Shown here: positions 1 to 8,629 of the stretch, piece by piece
How the letters are laid out: the number at the start of each line of letters is the position of its first letter
Numbering within the stretch: the first letter of the stretch is position 1
Source of the DNA: Brevifilum sp029548365
GTDB taxonomy: Bacteria; Chloroflexota; Anaerolineae; Anaerolineales; Anaerolineaceae
DNA length: 64,000 nucleotides
Direction of reading: 5' to 3'
NCBI GenBank assembly: GCA_035376985.1
Contig: DAOSSA010000012.1
Coordinates: 1-64,000 of the forward strand
Translations under genes and position numbers: made by a program
The notes under the pieces: model-generated
What the model was told of the DNA's origin: nothing
What the model saw: the letters and a program-made list of their open reading frames with translations, nothing else
The model's database searches: none

Positions 1-19
1 GTGGTTGACCCGGTCACCC

Positions 20-91
20 GTAGGGGCAACCCTCCGTGGTTGCCCTGGGCGGACATGGCTCGAAGAGTGCTTCGCGAAAGTCCGCCCCTAC
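20..91. repeat. Small palindromic MITE-like element, copy 1
   Basis: The element has 8-bp terminal inverted repeats, GTAGGGGC (20-27) and GCCCCTAC (84-91). Inside are two hairpins: GGGCAACC/GGTTGCCC (24-31 and 38-45) and GGGCGGAC/GTCCGCCC (48-55 and 80-87). No coding potential. A related, left-truncated copy lies at 62122-62177. Elements with ends like these are common as dispersed non-autonomous repeats in environmental bacteria; that it was mobile is inferred from the structure and the second copy. Confidence 0.65.
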
Positions 92-601
92 GAATTATGA
101 TAATATTCACAATAACCGTAAATACTAGAAATTTTTGTTTTCATTCAAACTCCGATTATTAAATACCATTTGTTTTCAACACGCTCTTTTTCAGGGCTTG
201 ACCAATAGAAAATTTCTAGTATGATGAAGGGCAGAAAAACGCCACACCTTTTGGAAAAGATTTTTAAATTACTTGCAAGGGAATAAATATCTGTTATAAT
301 ATATTTGTTATCCATTGATAAGACAGTCGTTTCAGAAAAGTAAGAAAAACTTCGGCAGTTAACCGAATACAATCATCCCGCTCGCCCTTATCCACCATAG
401 AGGCCAACAACGGCCAGGTCAAGACCTCGCTTTTAGGGCAGCACATGGGATAATCACTTGCCTAAAAACAATTGTACAAACACTTCCAAATTCATTTATG
501 CTTCTTATTCACCTCCAACTTTGTGACAGTGGGCATTATTGCTGTGGAGTATCTGCGAAATCATATTTGAATACTAATCCTATAGAAGAGAAATAATAAC
601 T
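92..601. other. Non-coding stretch upstream of rho
   Basis: No convincing gene is seen; the only sizeable reading frame here (minus strand, 75 codons) has no recognisable features. The stretch holds an AT-rich part and a possible structured leader: TTATCC (388-393) pairs with GGATAA (448-453) and encloses GGCC/GGCC and AGGTC/GACCT hairpins. Since rho is autoregulated by attenuation in several bacteria, a leader role is possible, but nothing here proves it. Confidence 0.4.
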
Positions 602-1876
602 ATGGACATTCTTCAACTAGAAAAAAAATCATTATCCGAATTACGTTCAATGGCTAAAGATTTGAACATCCAAAGGCCCCATCGTCATAAAAAAGAAAGC
701 CTGATTCTGCATGTCGCACGCGCCCTGGGAGAGAACGAAGGTTTAGAAATCAGAGGTGGCATTCTGGAAATAATGAACGAGGGTATTGGCTTTTTACGCC
801 AGGATTACCGAATCGGGGCTGAGGACGTGTATGTCTCACAGGCGCAATTAAGGCGCTATGAATTACGTTCTGGCGATATGGTGATCGGTCATGTTCGACC
901 GCCGCGGGAATCAGAACGACACTACGGCTTATTAAAGGTTGAATTTGTTAACGGTATGACCCCGGAAGAAGCCCGCATTCGACCCAAATTTGAAAGCCTG
1001 ACTCCTATCTTTCCAGATCAACGTTTTGATTTGGAATATGACCCCAAAGTGCTTTCGACCCGGATCATCAACCTGGTTGCGCCAATTGGAGGTGGGCAAC
1101 GCGCGATGATCGTTTCCCCACCGAAGGCCGGGAAAACAACCATTTTGAAAGAAATTGCCAACGCCATTTTCCACAATCACCCTGAAGTCAGGCAAATTAT
1201 GTCGCTGATTGGTGAGCGCCCGGAAGAAGTGACGGATATGGACCGTTCGGTTGAAGCCGAAGTTGTGGCTTCGACCTTTGATGAACCGGTGTCGGCGCAT
1301 GTGCGCATGGCTGAGATCGCATTGGAAAGATCAAAACGGCTGGTGGAATCCGGGCACGATGTTGTGATCTTGATGGACTCGCTGACCAGGTTGGCGCGGG
1401 CATATAACCTGGTGGTCAACCCCTCCGGGCGGACGCTTTCTGGCGGTTTGGATCCCTCGGCGCTGTATCCGCCCAAGCGTTTCTTTGGCGCTGCCCGAAA
1501 CCTGGAAGAAGGCGGCTCATTGACCATCATCGCCACGGCGCTGGTTGATACCGGCTCCCGGCTGGATGACGTGGTCTTTGAAGAATTTAAAGGAACCGGC
1601 AATATGGAATTGCATCTCTCGCGCCGTTTACAGGAACGGCGCACCTTCCCGGCGATTGATATTGAACGGTCATCAACCCGCAGAGAGGATCTGCTGTTAG
1701 GTCCTGACATTCTAAAGCTTGCCTGGTTGATGCGGCGGATGTATCTACAAATGATTGGTAATGCACCCCATGGCGCGGGTTTAGACCCGGCTGTGGCAAC
1801 TGAAGCTGTTCTTCAGCAAATGAGCCGGACAAAGAATAACCTCGAATTCCTCGAATCGCTTACGGATGAAGTATAA
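602..1876 (+). CDS. rho: Transcription termination factor Rho
   Basis: Hexameric RNA helicase that ends transcription at Rho-dependent sites. At 424 residues it is close to the usual length (E. coli 419). In order: an N-terminal helical domain starting MDILQLEKKSLSELRSMAK; the RNA-binding cold-shock-like domain with RGGILEIMNEGIGFLR; the RecA-type ATPase core with Walker A PKAGKTT, the GERPEEVTDM segment, Walker B VVILMDSLTRLARAYN, the Q-loop/R-loop region GRTLSGGLDPSALYPPKRFF and FEEFKGTGNMEL. It has no long N-terminal insertion of the actinobacterial type. The next gene starts 20 nt downstream on the same strand, so the two may be cotranscribed. Confidence 0.98.
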   Translation: MDILQLEKKSLSELRSMAKDLNIQRPHRHKKESLILHVARALGENEGLEIRGGILEIMNEGIGFLRQDYRIGAEDVYVSQAQLRRYELRSGDMVIGHVRPPRESERHYGLLKVEFVNGMTPEEARIRPKFESLTPIFPDQRFDLEYDPKVLSTRIINLVAPIGGGQRAMIVSPPKAGKTTILKEIANAIFHNHPEVRQIMSLIGERPEEVTDMDRSVEAEVVASTFDEPVSAHVRMAEIALERSKRLVESGHDVVILMDSLTRLARAYNLVVNPSGRTLSGGLDPSALYPPKRFFGAARNLEEGGSLTIIATALVDTGSRLDDVVFEEFKGTGNMELHLSRRLQERRTFPAIDIERSSTRREDLLLGPDILKLAWLMRRMYLQMIGNAPHGAGLDPAVATEAVLQQMSRTKNNLEFLESLTDEV

Positions 1877-1896
1877 TTTGTTCGAGGTGATGTATT

Positions 1897-2988
1897 TTGT
1901 CTGTTCAACCTGAAGAAAAAACAAAGCAGCCACCCATGAAACGCTGGCATAAATGGCTGTCCTGGTTGGTGACGTTAATCCTGGTAGTTGTATTGATTTC
2001 TGCGCTTTACTGGCAACCCATCTTAGCCCAAGAAATGGCTGATCAAAACGGTGGGACGCAAGTCCTGGCGCATGACTCTTTTGAGGTTCTGACTGGGGAA
2101 ACCCCGGCTAATTTACCCTATTTTGAGTTTCTGCTTGATGATCCCTCAGTGATGCGGATCCCAGTCGCGTACACCATTGCACCCACGCGACCACGCAGCC
2201 ATCCGGTTGATTACGAGGTTTTATCGGGAGATGCTGTTTTCAGCATTGCCCAGAAATTTAATATCTCTCCGGAAACGTTGCTGTGGTCTAATTATGCGGT
2301 GTTGCGTGATGATCCCCACACATTGAGGATTGGACAGGTACTGCTTATTCCGCCCACCAATGGCATTATGTATGAGTGGAAAGACGGTGATACACTGGAT
2401 GCTGTTGCTGCAGAGTATCAAGCTGCAGCCGATGATATCTTAAATTGGACCGGAAACAAATTGGATTTGACTAATCCAGAGATTGAACCGGGAACTATGG
2501 TGATGATCCCGGGCGGTCAACGTGAGTTTCAACAATGGGTGGTGCCCACCTATGCTGTTGGTCGCTCTGGGACGGCATCCCTGCCGGATGGCTGTGTGAT
2601 CTCTCCACCCTATTATTATGGCGGCGGCTGGTTTATTTGGCCTGCTGACAATCACTATCTTTCTGGAAATGACTTTTGGTCGGGGCATCTCGCCATTGAT
2701 GTCGCCACAGCAACAGGCGCACCAATTTATGCTTCTGATGCTGGCGTTGTGGTTTTTGCTGGTTGGAACAGCAACGGTTATGGCAATGTGGTGATGATTG
2801 ATCACATGAACGGGTATCATACCCTGTATGCCCATCTCAGTGCGATCAACGTATTCTGCGGATCAAATGTGGGGCAGGGAGCTGTCATCGGATATGCGGG
2901 TTCAACGGGCAATTCAACCGGTCCACATCTGCATTTTGAGGTCAGGTATTTAGGCGGGTTCATCAACCCATGGACCGTCTTACCCTGA
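1897..2988 (+). CDS. Membrane-anchored LysM / M23 peptidase
   Basis: Predicted cell-wall hydrolase or regulator acting outside the membrane. The start is TTG, chosen because GAGGTGA lies 6 nt upstream and no in-frame ATG precedes the hydrophobic segment. Residues about 20-42 form one transmembrane helix (WLSWLVTLILVVVLISALYW). Two LysM-type peptidoglycan-binding repeats follow (YEVLSGDAVFSIAQKFNISP and YEWKDGDTLDAVAAEYQ). The C-terminal third is a LytM/M23 domain with the zinc-ligand motifs GHLAID and HLHFE, so catalytic residues appear intact. It follows rho closely, but no functional link is known to me. Confidence 0.92.
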   Translation: MSVQPEEKTKQPPMKRWHKWLSWLVTLILVVVLISALYWQPILAQEMADQNGGTQVLAHDSFEVLTGETPANLPYFEFLLDDPSVMRIPVAYTIAPTRPRSHPVDYEVLSGDAVFSIAQKFNISPETLLWSNYAVLRDDPHTLRIGQVLLIPPTNGIMYEWKDGDTLDAVAAEYQAAADDILNWTGNKLDLTNPEIEPGTMVMIPGGQREFQQWVVPTYAVGRSGTASLPDGCVISPPYYYGGGWFIWPADNHYLSGNDFWSGHLAIDVATATGAPIYASDAGVVVFAGWNSNGYGNVVMIDHMNGYHTLYAHLSAINVFCGSNVGQGAVIGYAGSTGNSTGPHLHFEVRYLGGFINPWTVLP

Positions 2989-3019
2989 TTTGTGATACAA
3001 TCAGTCCACAATTAAGTTT

Positions 3020-3093
3020 GCTCCAGTAGCTCAAACGGATAGAGCAAGGCACTCCTAACGCCTAGGTTGGGGGTTCGAGTCCCTCCTGGAGTA
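3020..3093 (+). tRNA. tRNA-Arg (CCU)
   Basis: A 74-nt cloverleaf. Acceptor GCTCCAG/CTGGAGT (one G-T end pair), D stem GCTC/GAGC, anticodon loop CTCCTAA with anticodon CCT, T arm GGGGG-TTCGAGT-CCCTC, discriminator A. The anticodon stem has an A-C mismatch next to the loop. CCA is not encoded (TTC follows the discriminator). Confidence 0.92.
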
Positions 3094-3242
3094 TTCATTA
3101 TTTAATATCACAGAGTACGTTTTACTGACGATTCCGGAGCAGCCTGCCTGTATGCGCTTTCGCGGTGTTTTATGTCAATGCCTGAAATTGGCTAATTGAG
3201 GAAGACAGCATACGAGCAGGTTGATGTAAGAAAATTGAATCA

Positions 3243-3273
3243 AAAAAGGCGATCAAACTTCTGATCGCCTTTG
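3243..3273 (-). terminator. Intrinsic terminator of the 126-residue gene
   Basis: Ten-base-pair stem AAAGGCGATC/GATCGCCTTT (3246-3255, 3264-3273) with an 8-nt loop. Read on the minus strand it is followed by a T run, so it terminates the leftward gene ending at 3299 and may also work for transcripts from the left. Confidence 0.8.
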
Positions 3274-3298
3274 TTTTCTTATGAGTGTTCTGATCTGT

Positions 3299-3679
3299 TT
3301 ACCACTCGCCGTCGATGTCGTCAAAATCCAGATCGTCTTCCATTTCTTCAGTGTCTTCTGGATATTGCCTGACCCATAAGATGAGCAGATCGCCATCCTC
3401 AGAATCAATCGTTCGAGCTGCGACGATGGGGACTTCTTTCCTCAAACCAATCGGATCGCGATATTCAAGGTACATGGTGAGCTTGCGAGCCCAGGCTTTA
3501 TGGCAGCGTTCAATCAGCGCTTCGCCATTGAAGGTGCGCAGGGTTGTGCGCGCGGTATCGTACAGGAAAGGGCCTTCGGTCAGACCGGCGGTCCAGCCGT
3601 TGACACCCATAATAAAGTCGGTCTCGACGGAGTCAAAGTTTGGGGTTGGGCCTTCGATAATCGTGATTTTGTTGTTCAT
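3299..3679 (-). CDS. Conserved-type hypothetical protein, acidic tail
   Basis: I do not recognise the family. The 126-residue product has no signal peptide or membrane segment, so it should be cytoplasmic. It contains a mixed alpha/beta-looking body (MGVNGWTAGLTEGPFLYDTA, ALIERCHKAWARKLTMYLEY) and ends in a strongly acidic stretch, EDTEEMEDDLDFDDIDGEW. An AGAGG ribosome site lies about 10 nt before the ATG and a strong terminator follows, so it looks like a real single-gene unit. Confidence 0.7.
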   Translation of the reverse strand: MNNKITIIEGPTPNFDSVETDFIMGVNGWTAGLTEGPFLYDTARTTLRTFNGEALIERCHKAWARKLTMYLEYRDPIGLRKEVPIVAARTIDSEDGDLLILWVRQYPEDTEEMEDDLDFDDIDGEW

Positions 3680-3781
3680 TGTGAATAAACCTCTTGTGCA
3701 TATTACTACACAAAAAGGTGTTAAACCAGACCCTTCGATCCATTATCAAAATGACTGAACCTCGCTTCGCCGTTTGTTGGC

Positions 3782-4801
3782 TCAGGGGTAAGTGTTGTTG
3801 AAGAACCAGTTAAAGGCGTAAAACCCGCCGCTGGTTGATTCGAGCCGGATGGCGATCCTGGAATCGCCTTTGAGGGCTGCAGGAATGTTGAAGGTTTCAT
3901 TGAAGACACCGCCCGCACCAGAAGAGATCGTTGCAACGTGGATGCCGCCGATCCCTTTAGTGCCCATTTTTCCCATCAGAACTTTGAAATCGTAGCTGGC
4001 AGGGAAATTGTTGGTTCGGATGGTGAAGGTGTCATCCTTCACAACGCCGGTGATAAAGAAGGTTGGGATGCCTGTATAACCGCCATAAACGGGCGGTGTG
4101 GTTGTGGTGGTTGTGGTGTTGTTGTAAAACCAGTTAAAGGCATAAAATCCGCCTGTGGTTGATTCGAGTCGGATGGCAATTCGGTAATCACCTTTTAGCG
4201 CTGCAGGAATGTTAAAAGTCTTATCGAAAGCGCCGCCCGTACCGGAGGAGATGGTCTCCACGTGGATGCCGCCGATCCCTTTGGTGCCCATTTTTCCCAT
4301 CAGAACTTTGAAATCGTAGTTGGCAGGGAAATTGTTGGTGCGGATGGTGACGGTATCATCCCTTTCAACGCCGGTGATTAAGAAGGTAGGGATGCCTGTA
4401 TAACCGCCTGGAGTGCCGCCGCCGGCTGGCGGAGTTGCACCGGAGTTGTTAAAAAACCAATTGTAAGCATAGAAATAGCCGTCTAAGGTTTGTAAGCGGA
4501 TGGCAATCTGGTAATCACCCTTCAATGCTGCCGGTATGTCAAAGGTTTGACTGAAGGAACCGCCCGTGCCGGAGGAGATGGTGGTAATGTGGATGCCGCC
4601 AACGCCGCGAGTCCCGATTTTTCCCATTAATACCAGGAATGACCGGTTTGCCGGGAAGTTGTGTGTTTGAATCGTTACGGTGTTATCTGCTTCAACTGAT
4701 ACGATCGAAATGGTGGGTATCGCCGCGGCTGAAACGTTTGCGTTCACAGACACGAGTGCCATGATAAGCACAAATATAATGGTTAGGGAGAGTTTTTTCA
4801 T
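3782..4801 (-). CDS. Secreted protein with three tandem repeats
   Basis: The product (339 aa) starts with a signal peptide (MKKLSLTIIFVLIMALVSVNANVSAAA) and then has three near-identical units of about 95 residues. Each begins IPTxxITGVxxDDTxTIRT, continues with NFPANYDFKVLMGKMGTKG and IGGIHVxTISSGTGG, then FNIPAALKGDYRIAIRLES, and ends in an aromatic motif FYAFNWFxNN. Units are joined by Gly/Thr/Pro linkers (a six-Thr run between units two and three). The start is supported by GAGGTGAT 5 nt upstream. The beta-rich repeats suggest an extracellular beta-sandwich or cell-surface role; substrate unknown. Confidence 0.8.
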   Translation of the reverse strand: MKKLSLTIIFVLIMALVSVNANVSAAAIPTISIVSVEADNTVTIQTHNFPANRSFLVLMGKIGTRGVGGIHITTISSGTGGSFSQTFDIPAALKGDYQIAIRLQTLDGYFYAYNWFFNNSGATPPAGGGTPGGYTGIPTFLITGVERDDTVTIRTNNFPANYDFKVLMGKMGTKGIGGIHVETISSGTGGAFDKTFNIPAALKGDYRIAIRLESTTGGFYAFNWFYNNTTTTTTTPPVYGGYTGIPTFFITGVVKDDTFTIRTNNFPASYDFKVLMGKMGTKGIGGIHVATISSGAGGVFNETFNIPAALKGDSRIAIRLESTSGGFYAFNWFFNNTYP

Positions 4802-5038
4802 TGGATCACCTCTTGATTTGACTTGGTTCTCGTTGAGTTAATTGAAGATCAACAATCCTTCTCTTTTTTGGTGGTAAATCACTACCTGGTCGGGTGTGTG
4901 ATTCAGCCAATCTATGAAAGTGTCTTGTCCTGTCGGTTTGCTCACATAAAGGAAAATCTTGGTAAACGAGGTTCTTACGAAAACAAACCGGCTCTTCCAT
5001 GTCTACCATTGCCCTGCTTGCACAGAACAAGGTTTCGT

Positions 5039-5055
5039 AAAGTGATGATCACTTT
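5039..5055. promoter_or_regulatory. Operator-like palindrome upstream of repeat protein
   Basis: AAAGTGAT-G-ATCACTTT, 8-bp arms around one central base. With no loop it cannot be an intrinsic terminator, so a dimeric repressor or activator site is more likely. It lies about 240 bp upstream of the leftward triple-repeat gene. The regulator is unknown. Confidence 0.4.
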
Positions 5056-5281
5056 TTCTAATTATACGAGATTTAATGCACAAATACAATCAACCCGTAA
5101 TCATCACCAGGGAGGGCGTCAAAGTGTATTTCATTATACCGATTAAAATGAGCCTAATGTTATTAGAAAGTTGAACATGCGCATGTTTCTCTCCTCACGC
5201 GCTGAATTTTAAACCTCAGAAAGCTTGACTGCCCGTTTTTTGAAGAACACGGCAGGAAGAAGTAATCACCTTTAAACCATA

Positions 5282-5315
5282 TCAATCACCGCCTTAACGA
5301 CAAGGCGGTGATTGA
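5282..5315 (-). terminator. Hairpin downstream of hsp20
   Basis: TCAATCACCGCCTT and AAGGCGGTGATTGA form a perfect 14-bp stem with the 6-nt loop AACGAC just after the hsp20 stop codon. The following T run is poor in both directions, so it may work as a 3' stability element or imperfect terminator. Confidence 0.55.
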
Positions 5316-5328
5316 ACATCATTCTGAT

Positions 5329-5745
5329 TTATTTCCGGGTAACTTTGATCGTGCGCGGCTTGGCTTCCTCAGCCTTGGGCACAACCACAGTTAAAATGCC
5401 GTTTTCAAGCTCAGCCTGCACCTTTGATGAATCAAGCGGGGTGGGCAGAGTCAATGCCCGGTGGAACCTCCCACTGGGGCATTCCGCCAGCAGATAGTTT
5501 TCGCTTTCTTCGCGGTTAACCTTCAATTCGCCAGAGATGGTGACAAGTTCATTAACAATGTTAATCTCAAGGTCATCGGGTTGAACGCCAGGTAGAAGCG
5601 CTTTAATGGTAAAGGAATCCTTGTCGGCAATCACATCAATTGGGAAAGTCAGGTTGGGTGAGTAGTCTTCATCCCAATCACGCATCATTTCTTCCATCAT
5701 TCGCCTTCTCATGGATCGCCTACCAGGGTTGATATACAGGGTCAT
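5329..5745 (-). CDS. Small heat-shock protein, Hsp20 family
   Basis: ATP-independent chaperone that holds unfolding proteins; cytoplasmic oligomer. The alpha-crystallin domain spans about residues 35-135 (FPIDVIADKDSFTIKALLPG ... AELENGILTVVVPK, with the family A-x-x-x-N-G-(I/V)-L motif) and ends in a short basic tail. I chose the second ATG (5745): the first, four codons upstream at 5757, overlaps GGAGG, which sits at the right distance to be the ribosome site of the second. That gives 138 residues. No CIRCE element is seen upstream, unlike groES. Confidence 0.93.
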   Translation of the reverse strand: MTLYINPGRRSMRRRMMEEMMRDWDEDYSPNLTFPIDVIADKDSFTIKALLPGVQPDDLEINIVNELVTISGELKVNREESENYLLAECPSGRFHRALTLPTPLDSSKVQAELENGILTVVVPKAEEAKPRTIKVTRK

Positions 5746-5891
5746 GTCATCCTCCATTTATTAATTAGTTTTTATTTCTTAACTTTTATCTTATTGTGGA
5801 AGTATTAACAGCGTGTCGGAAAAGAATTGGAAAACTATAAGAATTGTTACGTCTGATGGATGGGATGCTCGATTTTTGATAGAATGGTGTC

Positions 5892-6626
5892 ATGTCCCCG
5901 TTTATTCAAAAAATGATGCGTCGAAAATGGTTGTTAATCTTGATGTCGGTTGTGCTGGCTGGAATAGCTTCAGGAATTTTCCTTCTTTACCGTGTGTATT
6001 TTTCAAACACTTCACGTAACCGCGCAGTATTTGAATTTTTGCGAAATCCCAGCGCACATCGGGAAGCGGTAATCCCTGCATTGACCCGCTGTGGTGAAGC
6101 GCCTTTTATCATGCCGACATCGGGAATGATTGGTTTTTTATGGGGGGATTCTTTTCGACCCGGTCACCGTCACCAGGGAATTGATATCTTCGCTGGAACC
6201 GCTACTGGTGAAACACCGGTTTACGCCGCTTATGATGGCTTTCTCAACCGTCTGCCGAGTTGGACTTCGACGGTGATTATTCGCATTCCTTCTGATCCTC
6301 TGCAGCCTGAGCGCCAGATTTGGACCTATTACACCCACATGGCGGATCAAAACGGCCGATCTCTGATTGTTGACGCCTTTCCCCCGGGCAGCGCAGAGAT
6401 TGAAGTTTCGGCAGGCACGCTTCTGGGCTACCAGGGAAATTACTCCGGAACGCCAGGCAGGCCAACCGGCGTCCATTTGCACTTTTCCATTGTCAAGGAC
6501 GACGGTCAGGGGAGGTTTATGAATGAACTGGAGATTGAAAACACCCTGGATCCAGCCCCATATTTTGGGCTAAAGCTCAATGCTGGCAACAACGAGGCAG
6601 ATATACCGGTTTGTAAGAGCGAATAA
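5892..6626 (+). CDS. Membrane-anchored M23-family peptidase
   Basis: A 244-residue protein with an N-terminal transmembrane helix (about residues 13-33, LLILMSVVLAGIASGIFLLY) and an extracellular LytM/M23 domain. The motifs are HQGIDIF (metal-binding H and D) and VHLHFS (catalytic HxH). Peptidoglycan endopeptidase activity is inferred from the family. It lacks LysM repeats, unlike the peptidase at 1897. The start is uncertain: ATG codons at positions 8 and 9 (MMRRKWLL) would leave the same helix intact. Confidence 0.88.
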   Translation: MSPFIQKMMRRKWLLILMSVVLAGIASGIFLLYRVYFSNTSRNRAVFEFLRNPSAHREAVIPALTRCGEAPFIMPTSGMIGFLWGDSFRPGHRHQGIDIFAGTATGETPVYAAYDGFLNRLPSWTSTVIIRIPSDPLQPERQIWTYYTHMADQNGRSLIVDAFPPGSAEIEVSAGTLLGYQGNYSGTPGRPTGVHLHFSIVKDDGQGRFMNELEIENTLDPAPYFGLKLNAGNNEADIPVCKSE

Positions 6627-6714
6627 TGATAAAAAACACAATTCAGGCTGGTTGTTTAATCGTATAATGCAAGTACTATTTTAGTAAAATTTTTAACAAA
6701 GGGATGACGACGCT

Positions 6715-7581
6715 ATGGAGGAAATCGCCAACCAAGTATTTATCGAAGAGAGTTTCACAGGCATTGTGACTGCAGCGTTGAAATTGCCACACGGGCTATT
6801 AATCATTGACAGTCCGAGCAAGGCTGATGAGCGGAAGACCTGGCGGCAGAAGCTGATCAAATTGGGTTTCGGGGTTGCGCAGGTCATTGTTTTGCTGGAC
6901 ACCCACCTGGATCGGTTGATGAGCGCGCCGCTGATTGACGCGCCTATCCTGGTGCAGGAAAATGCCCTTGAAATTATTCATAACCTGCCGAGTGCTAACC
7001 GCCCGTTAGAAAAGTTATCTGAATCGCAACCTGAACTGCATGACGCGCCCCAGACCACTCGCTGGTGCTTACCGGATTTAAGTTATTCAAGGCAGGTGAA
7101 CCTGTATTGGGGTGAACAGCCGGTCGCTGTGTCACACCACCCAGGAGCACATATGGCCGCTAGCTGGGTGAAATACGATGCAGAAAAGGTGATTTTTGTT
7201 GGAGACAGTGTGGTGGTCAATCAACCGCCTTTTCTATCATGGTGCTCAATTGACCGTTGGATTGAAGAACTGACGTGGTTAAGTTCGGATTTCTTTAAAT
7301 ATCATCTAATGATCAGCGGTCGGGACGGGATTGTTTCTCAGGAATCTGTTGAAAATATGATTAAATTCCTTCAGAGTCTGAAAAGCATTGTGAGCGAGTT
7401 GCTGATGATGGAGGACCCTGACAGAAGGGTTGAACAGGAATCCATCAAATTATTAAAATTCTTCAATGTTGACAGCCATCTAGAAGAAGAATACCAAAAA
7501 CGATTGGTCGGCGAGTTAAACCAATTGATAAAACGTATTAAGACAGATCAGGGTAAAGGAGACAGTAATGCAAGCGCCTAA
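6715..7581 (+). CDS. Metallo-beta-lactamase-fold protein, degenerate metal site
   Basis: The layout fits the MBL fold: an opening beta segment (FTGIVTAALKLPHGLLIIDS), the loop where HxHxDH normally sits, a later HHPGAHMAASWVKYD and the strand VIFVGDSVV. The canonical HxHxDH is reduced to DTHLDR, so one or both metal sites are probably altered. The C-terminal 80 residues are charged and helical (MMEDPDRRVEQESIKLLKFF). The last codons overlap the asparaginase start by 14 nt, which suggests translational coupling. Enzymatic function cannot be assigned. Confidence 0.65.
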   Translation: MEEIANQVFIEESFTGIVTAALKLPHGLLIIDSPSKADERKTWRQKLIKLGFGVAQVIVLLDTHLDRLMSAPLIDAPILVQENALEIIHNLPSANRPLEKLSESQPELHDAPQTTRWCLPDLSYSRQVNLYWGEQPVAVSHHPGAHMAASWVKYDAEKVIFVGDSVVVNQPPFLSWCSIDRWIEELTWLSSDFFKYHLMISGRDGIVSQESVENMIKFLQSLKSIVSELLMMEDPDRRVEQESIKLLKFFNVDSHLEEEYQKRLVGELNQLIKRIKTDQGKGDSNASA

Positions 7582-8629
7582 TTATGTGCCACTGGTTGAA
7601 GTGACCAGGGGTGAAATTGTGGAATCAATTCATTACGGCGCATTTTGCGTGGTGGATAGTAAGGGGCATTTGCTGGCCCACGCAGGTGATCCAAATTTAA
7701 TGACTTTTCCTCGCAGCTCATTGAAACCCTTTCAGGCATTACGGTTTGTTGAGGATGGCGGTGCGGAAGCTTTTGGATTCACTAGTGAAGAAGTTGCCAT
7801 CATGTGTGCATCCCACGTGGGAACCGTTCAACACACATCAGTATTGGCAAAGATGCACCAAAAAATTGGGATCACCGAAGCTGACCTGGCTTGCGGCGTT
7901 CACTGGCCTTTCGACCCAGCTACACGCGATGAAATGAAACTGGCGGGGAAACAACCGACCGCGTTGAACCATAATTGTTCCGGTAAGCACACCGGCATGC
8001 TGGCTTACGCCCGCCTGAAGGGCTACCCGCTGACGGATTACCTTGACCCGGCACATCCAGTCCAGGTGGATATCAGAGAGACGCTAGGCGAAATGCTGGG
8101 GATGGAGCCAGCGCAAATGCCGCTGGGGATTGATGGCTGTTCGGCGCCAGTGTATGGCGTGCCCATGTTGAATATGGCGCAGGTGGTTGCCAGCCTGGCT
8201 GAGCCAGAGGGGATGGAAGAAAGCCGGGTACAGGCCTGCCGGGCAATCACATCTGCCATGATCAGCAACCCCCTGATGATTGCCGGTCCGGACCTATTTG
8301 ATACCAAGTTGATGTCGGTTGGGGCTGGGAAGCTGTTCGCAAAGGGCGGCGCAGAGGGTTACCAAATTATTGGCGTGATGCCGGATGTAATTGCCAAGGA
8401 AGCGCCGGGGATTGGGATTGCGATCAAAATTTCGGATGGCGATGGTCGCAGCCGGGGGCGCTCATCGGTAGCACTGACACTGCTGAAAGCGATGGGCGTT
8501 CTGAGCAAAACAGAGATCGAAAGTTTGAGCGCCTATGGCAATATCCCGATTAAAAACTGGCGCGACATTCAGGTTGGCGAGGTGCGCCCCGTGTTTTCGT
8601 ACCCTGATTTTAGGAAAATGTGGACATGA
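7568..8629 (+). CDS. Asparaginase (Asparaginase_II, Rhizobium-type family)
   Basis: Predicted to hydrolyse L-asparagine to aspartate and ammonia. The 353-residue protein matches the family unrelated to E. coli AnsA/AnsB: VEVTRGEIVESIHYG at the start, FPRSSLKPFQALRFVEDG, the ASHVGTVQHT motif, ALNHNCSGKHTGMLAYARL (nucleophile region Ser-Gly-Lys) and GIDGCSAPVYGVPM. These are the most conserved blocks of the family, so it should be active. It overlaps the MBL-fold gene upstream and the endonuclease gene downstream, suggesting one transcript. Confidence 0.93.
   Translation: MQAPNYVPLVEVTRGEIVESIHYGAFCVVDSKGHLLAHAGDPNLMTFPRSSLKPFQALRFVEDGGAEAFGFTSEEVAIMCASHVGTVQHTSVLAKMHQKIGITEADLACGVHWPFDPATRDEMKLAGKQPTALNHNCSGKHTGMLAYARLKGYPLTDYLDPAHPVQVDIRETLGEMLGMEPAQMPLGIDGCSAPVYGVPMLNMAQVVASLAEPEGMEESRVQACRAITSAMISNPLMIAGPDLFDTKLMSVGAGKLFAKGGAEGYQIIGVMPDVIAKEAPGIGIAIKISDGDGRSRGRSSVALTLLKAMGVLSKTEIESLSAYGNIPIKNWRDIQVGEVRPVFSYPDFRKMWT

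Larger units (their letters stand above)
4802..5328. other. Intergenic stretch with palindromes, no gene
   Basis: No supported gene. It contains a 17-bp palindrome at 5039-5055, a 14-bp perfect palindrome AACATGCGCATGTT at 5173-5186, and a long hairpin at 5282-5315 (separate entries for the first and last). The two genes flanking it are both leftward, so it should hold the promoter of the triple-repeat protein. Confidence 0.5.

Noticed and set aside
145..372. 75-codon minus-strand reading frame
   Set aside because: AT-rich, no ribosome site, no recognisable domain, next to a repeat element.
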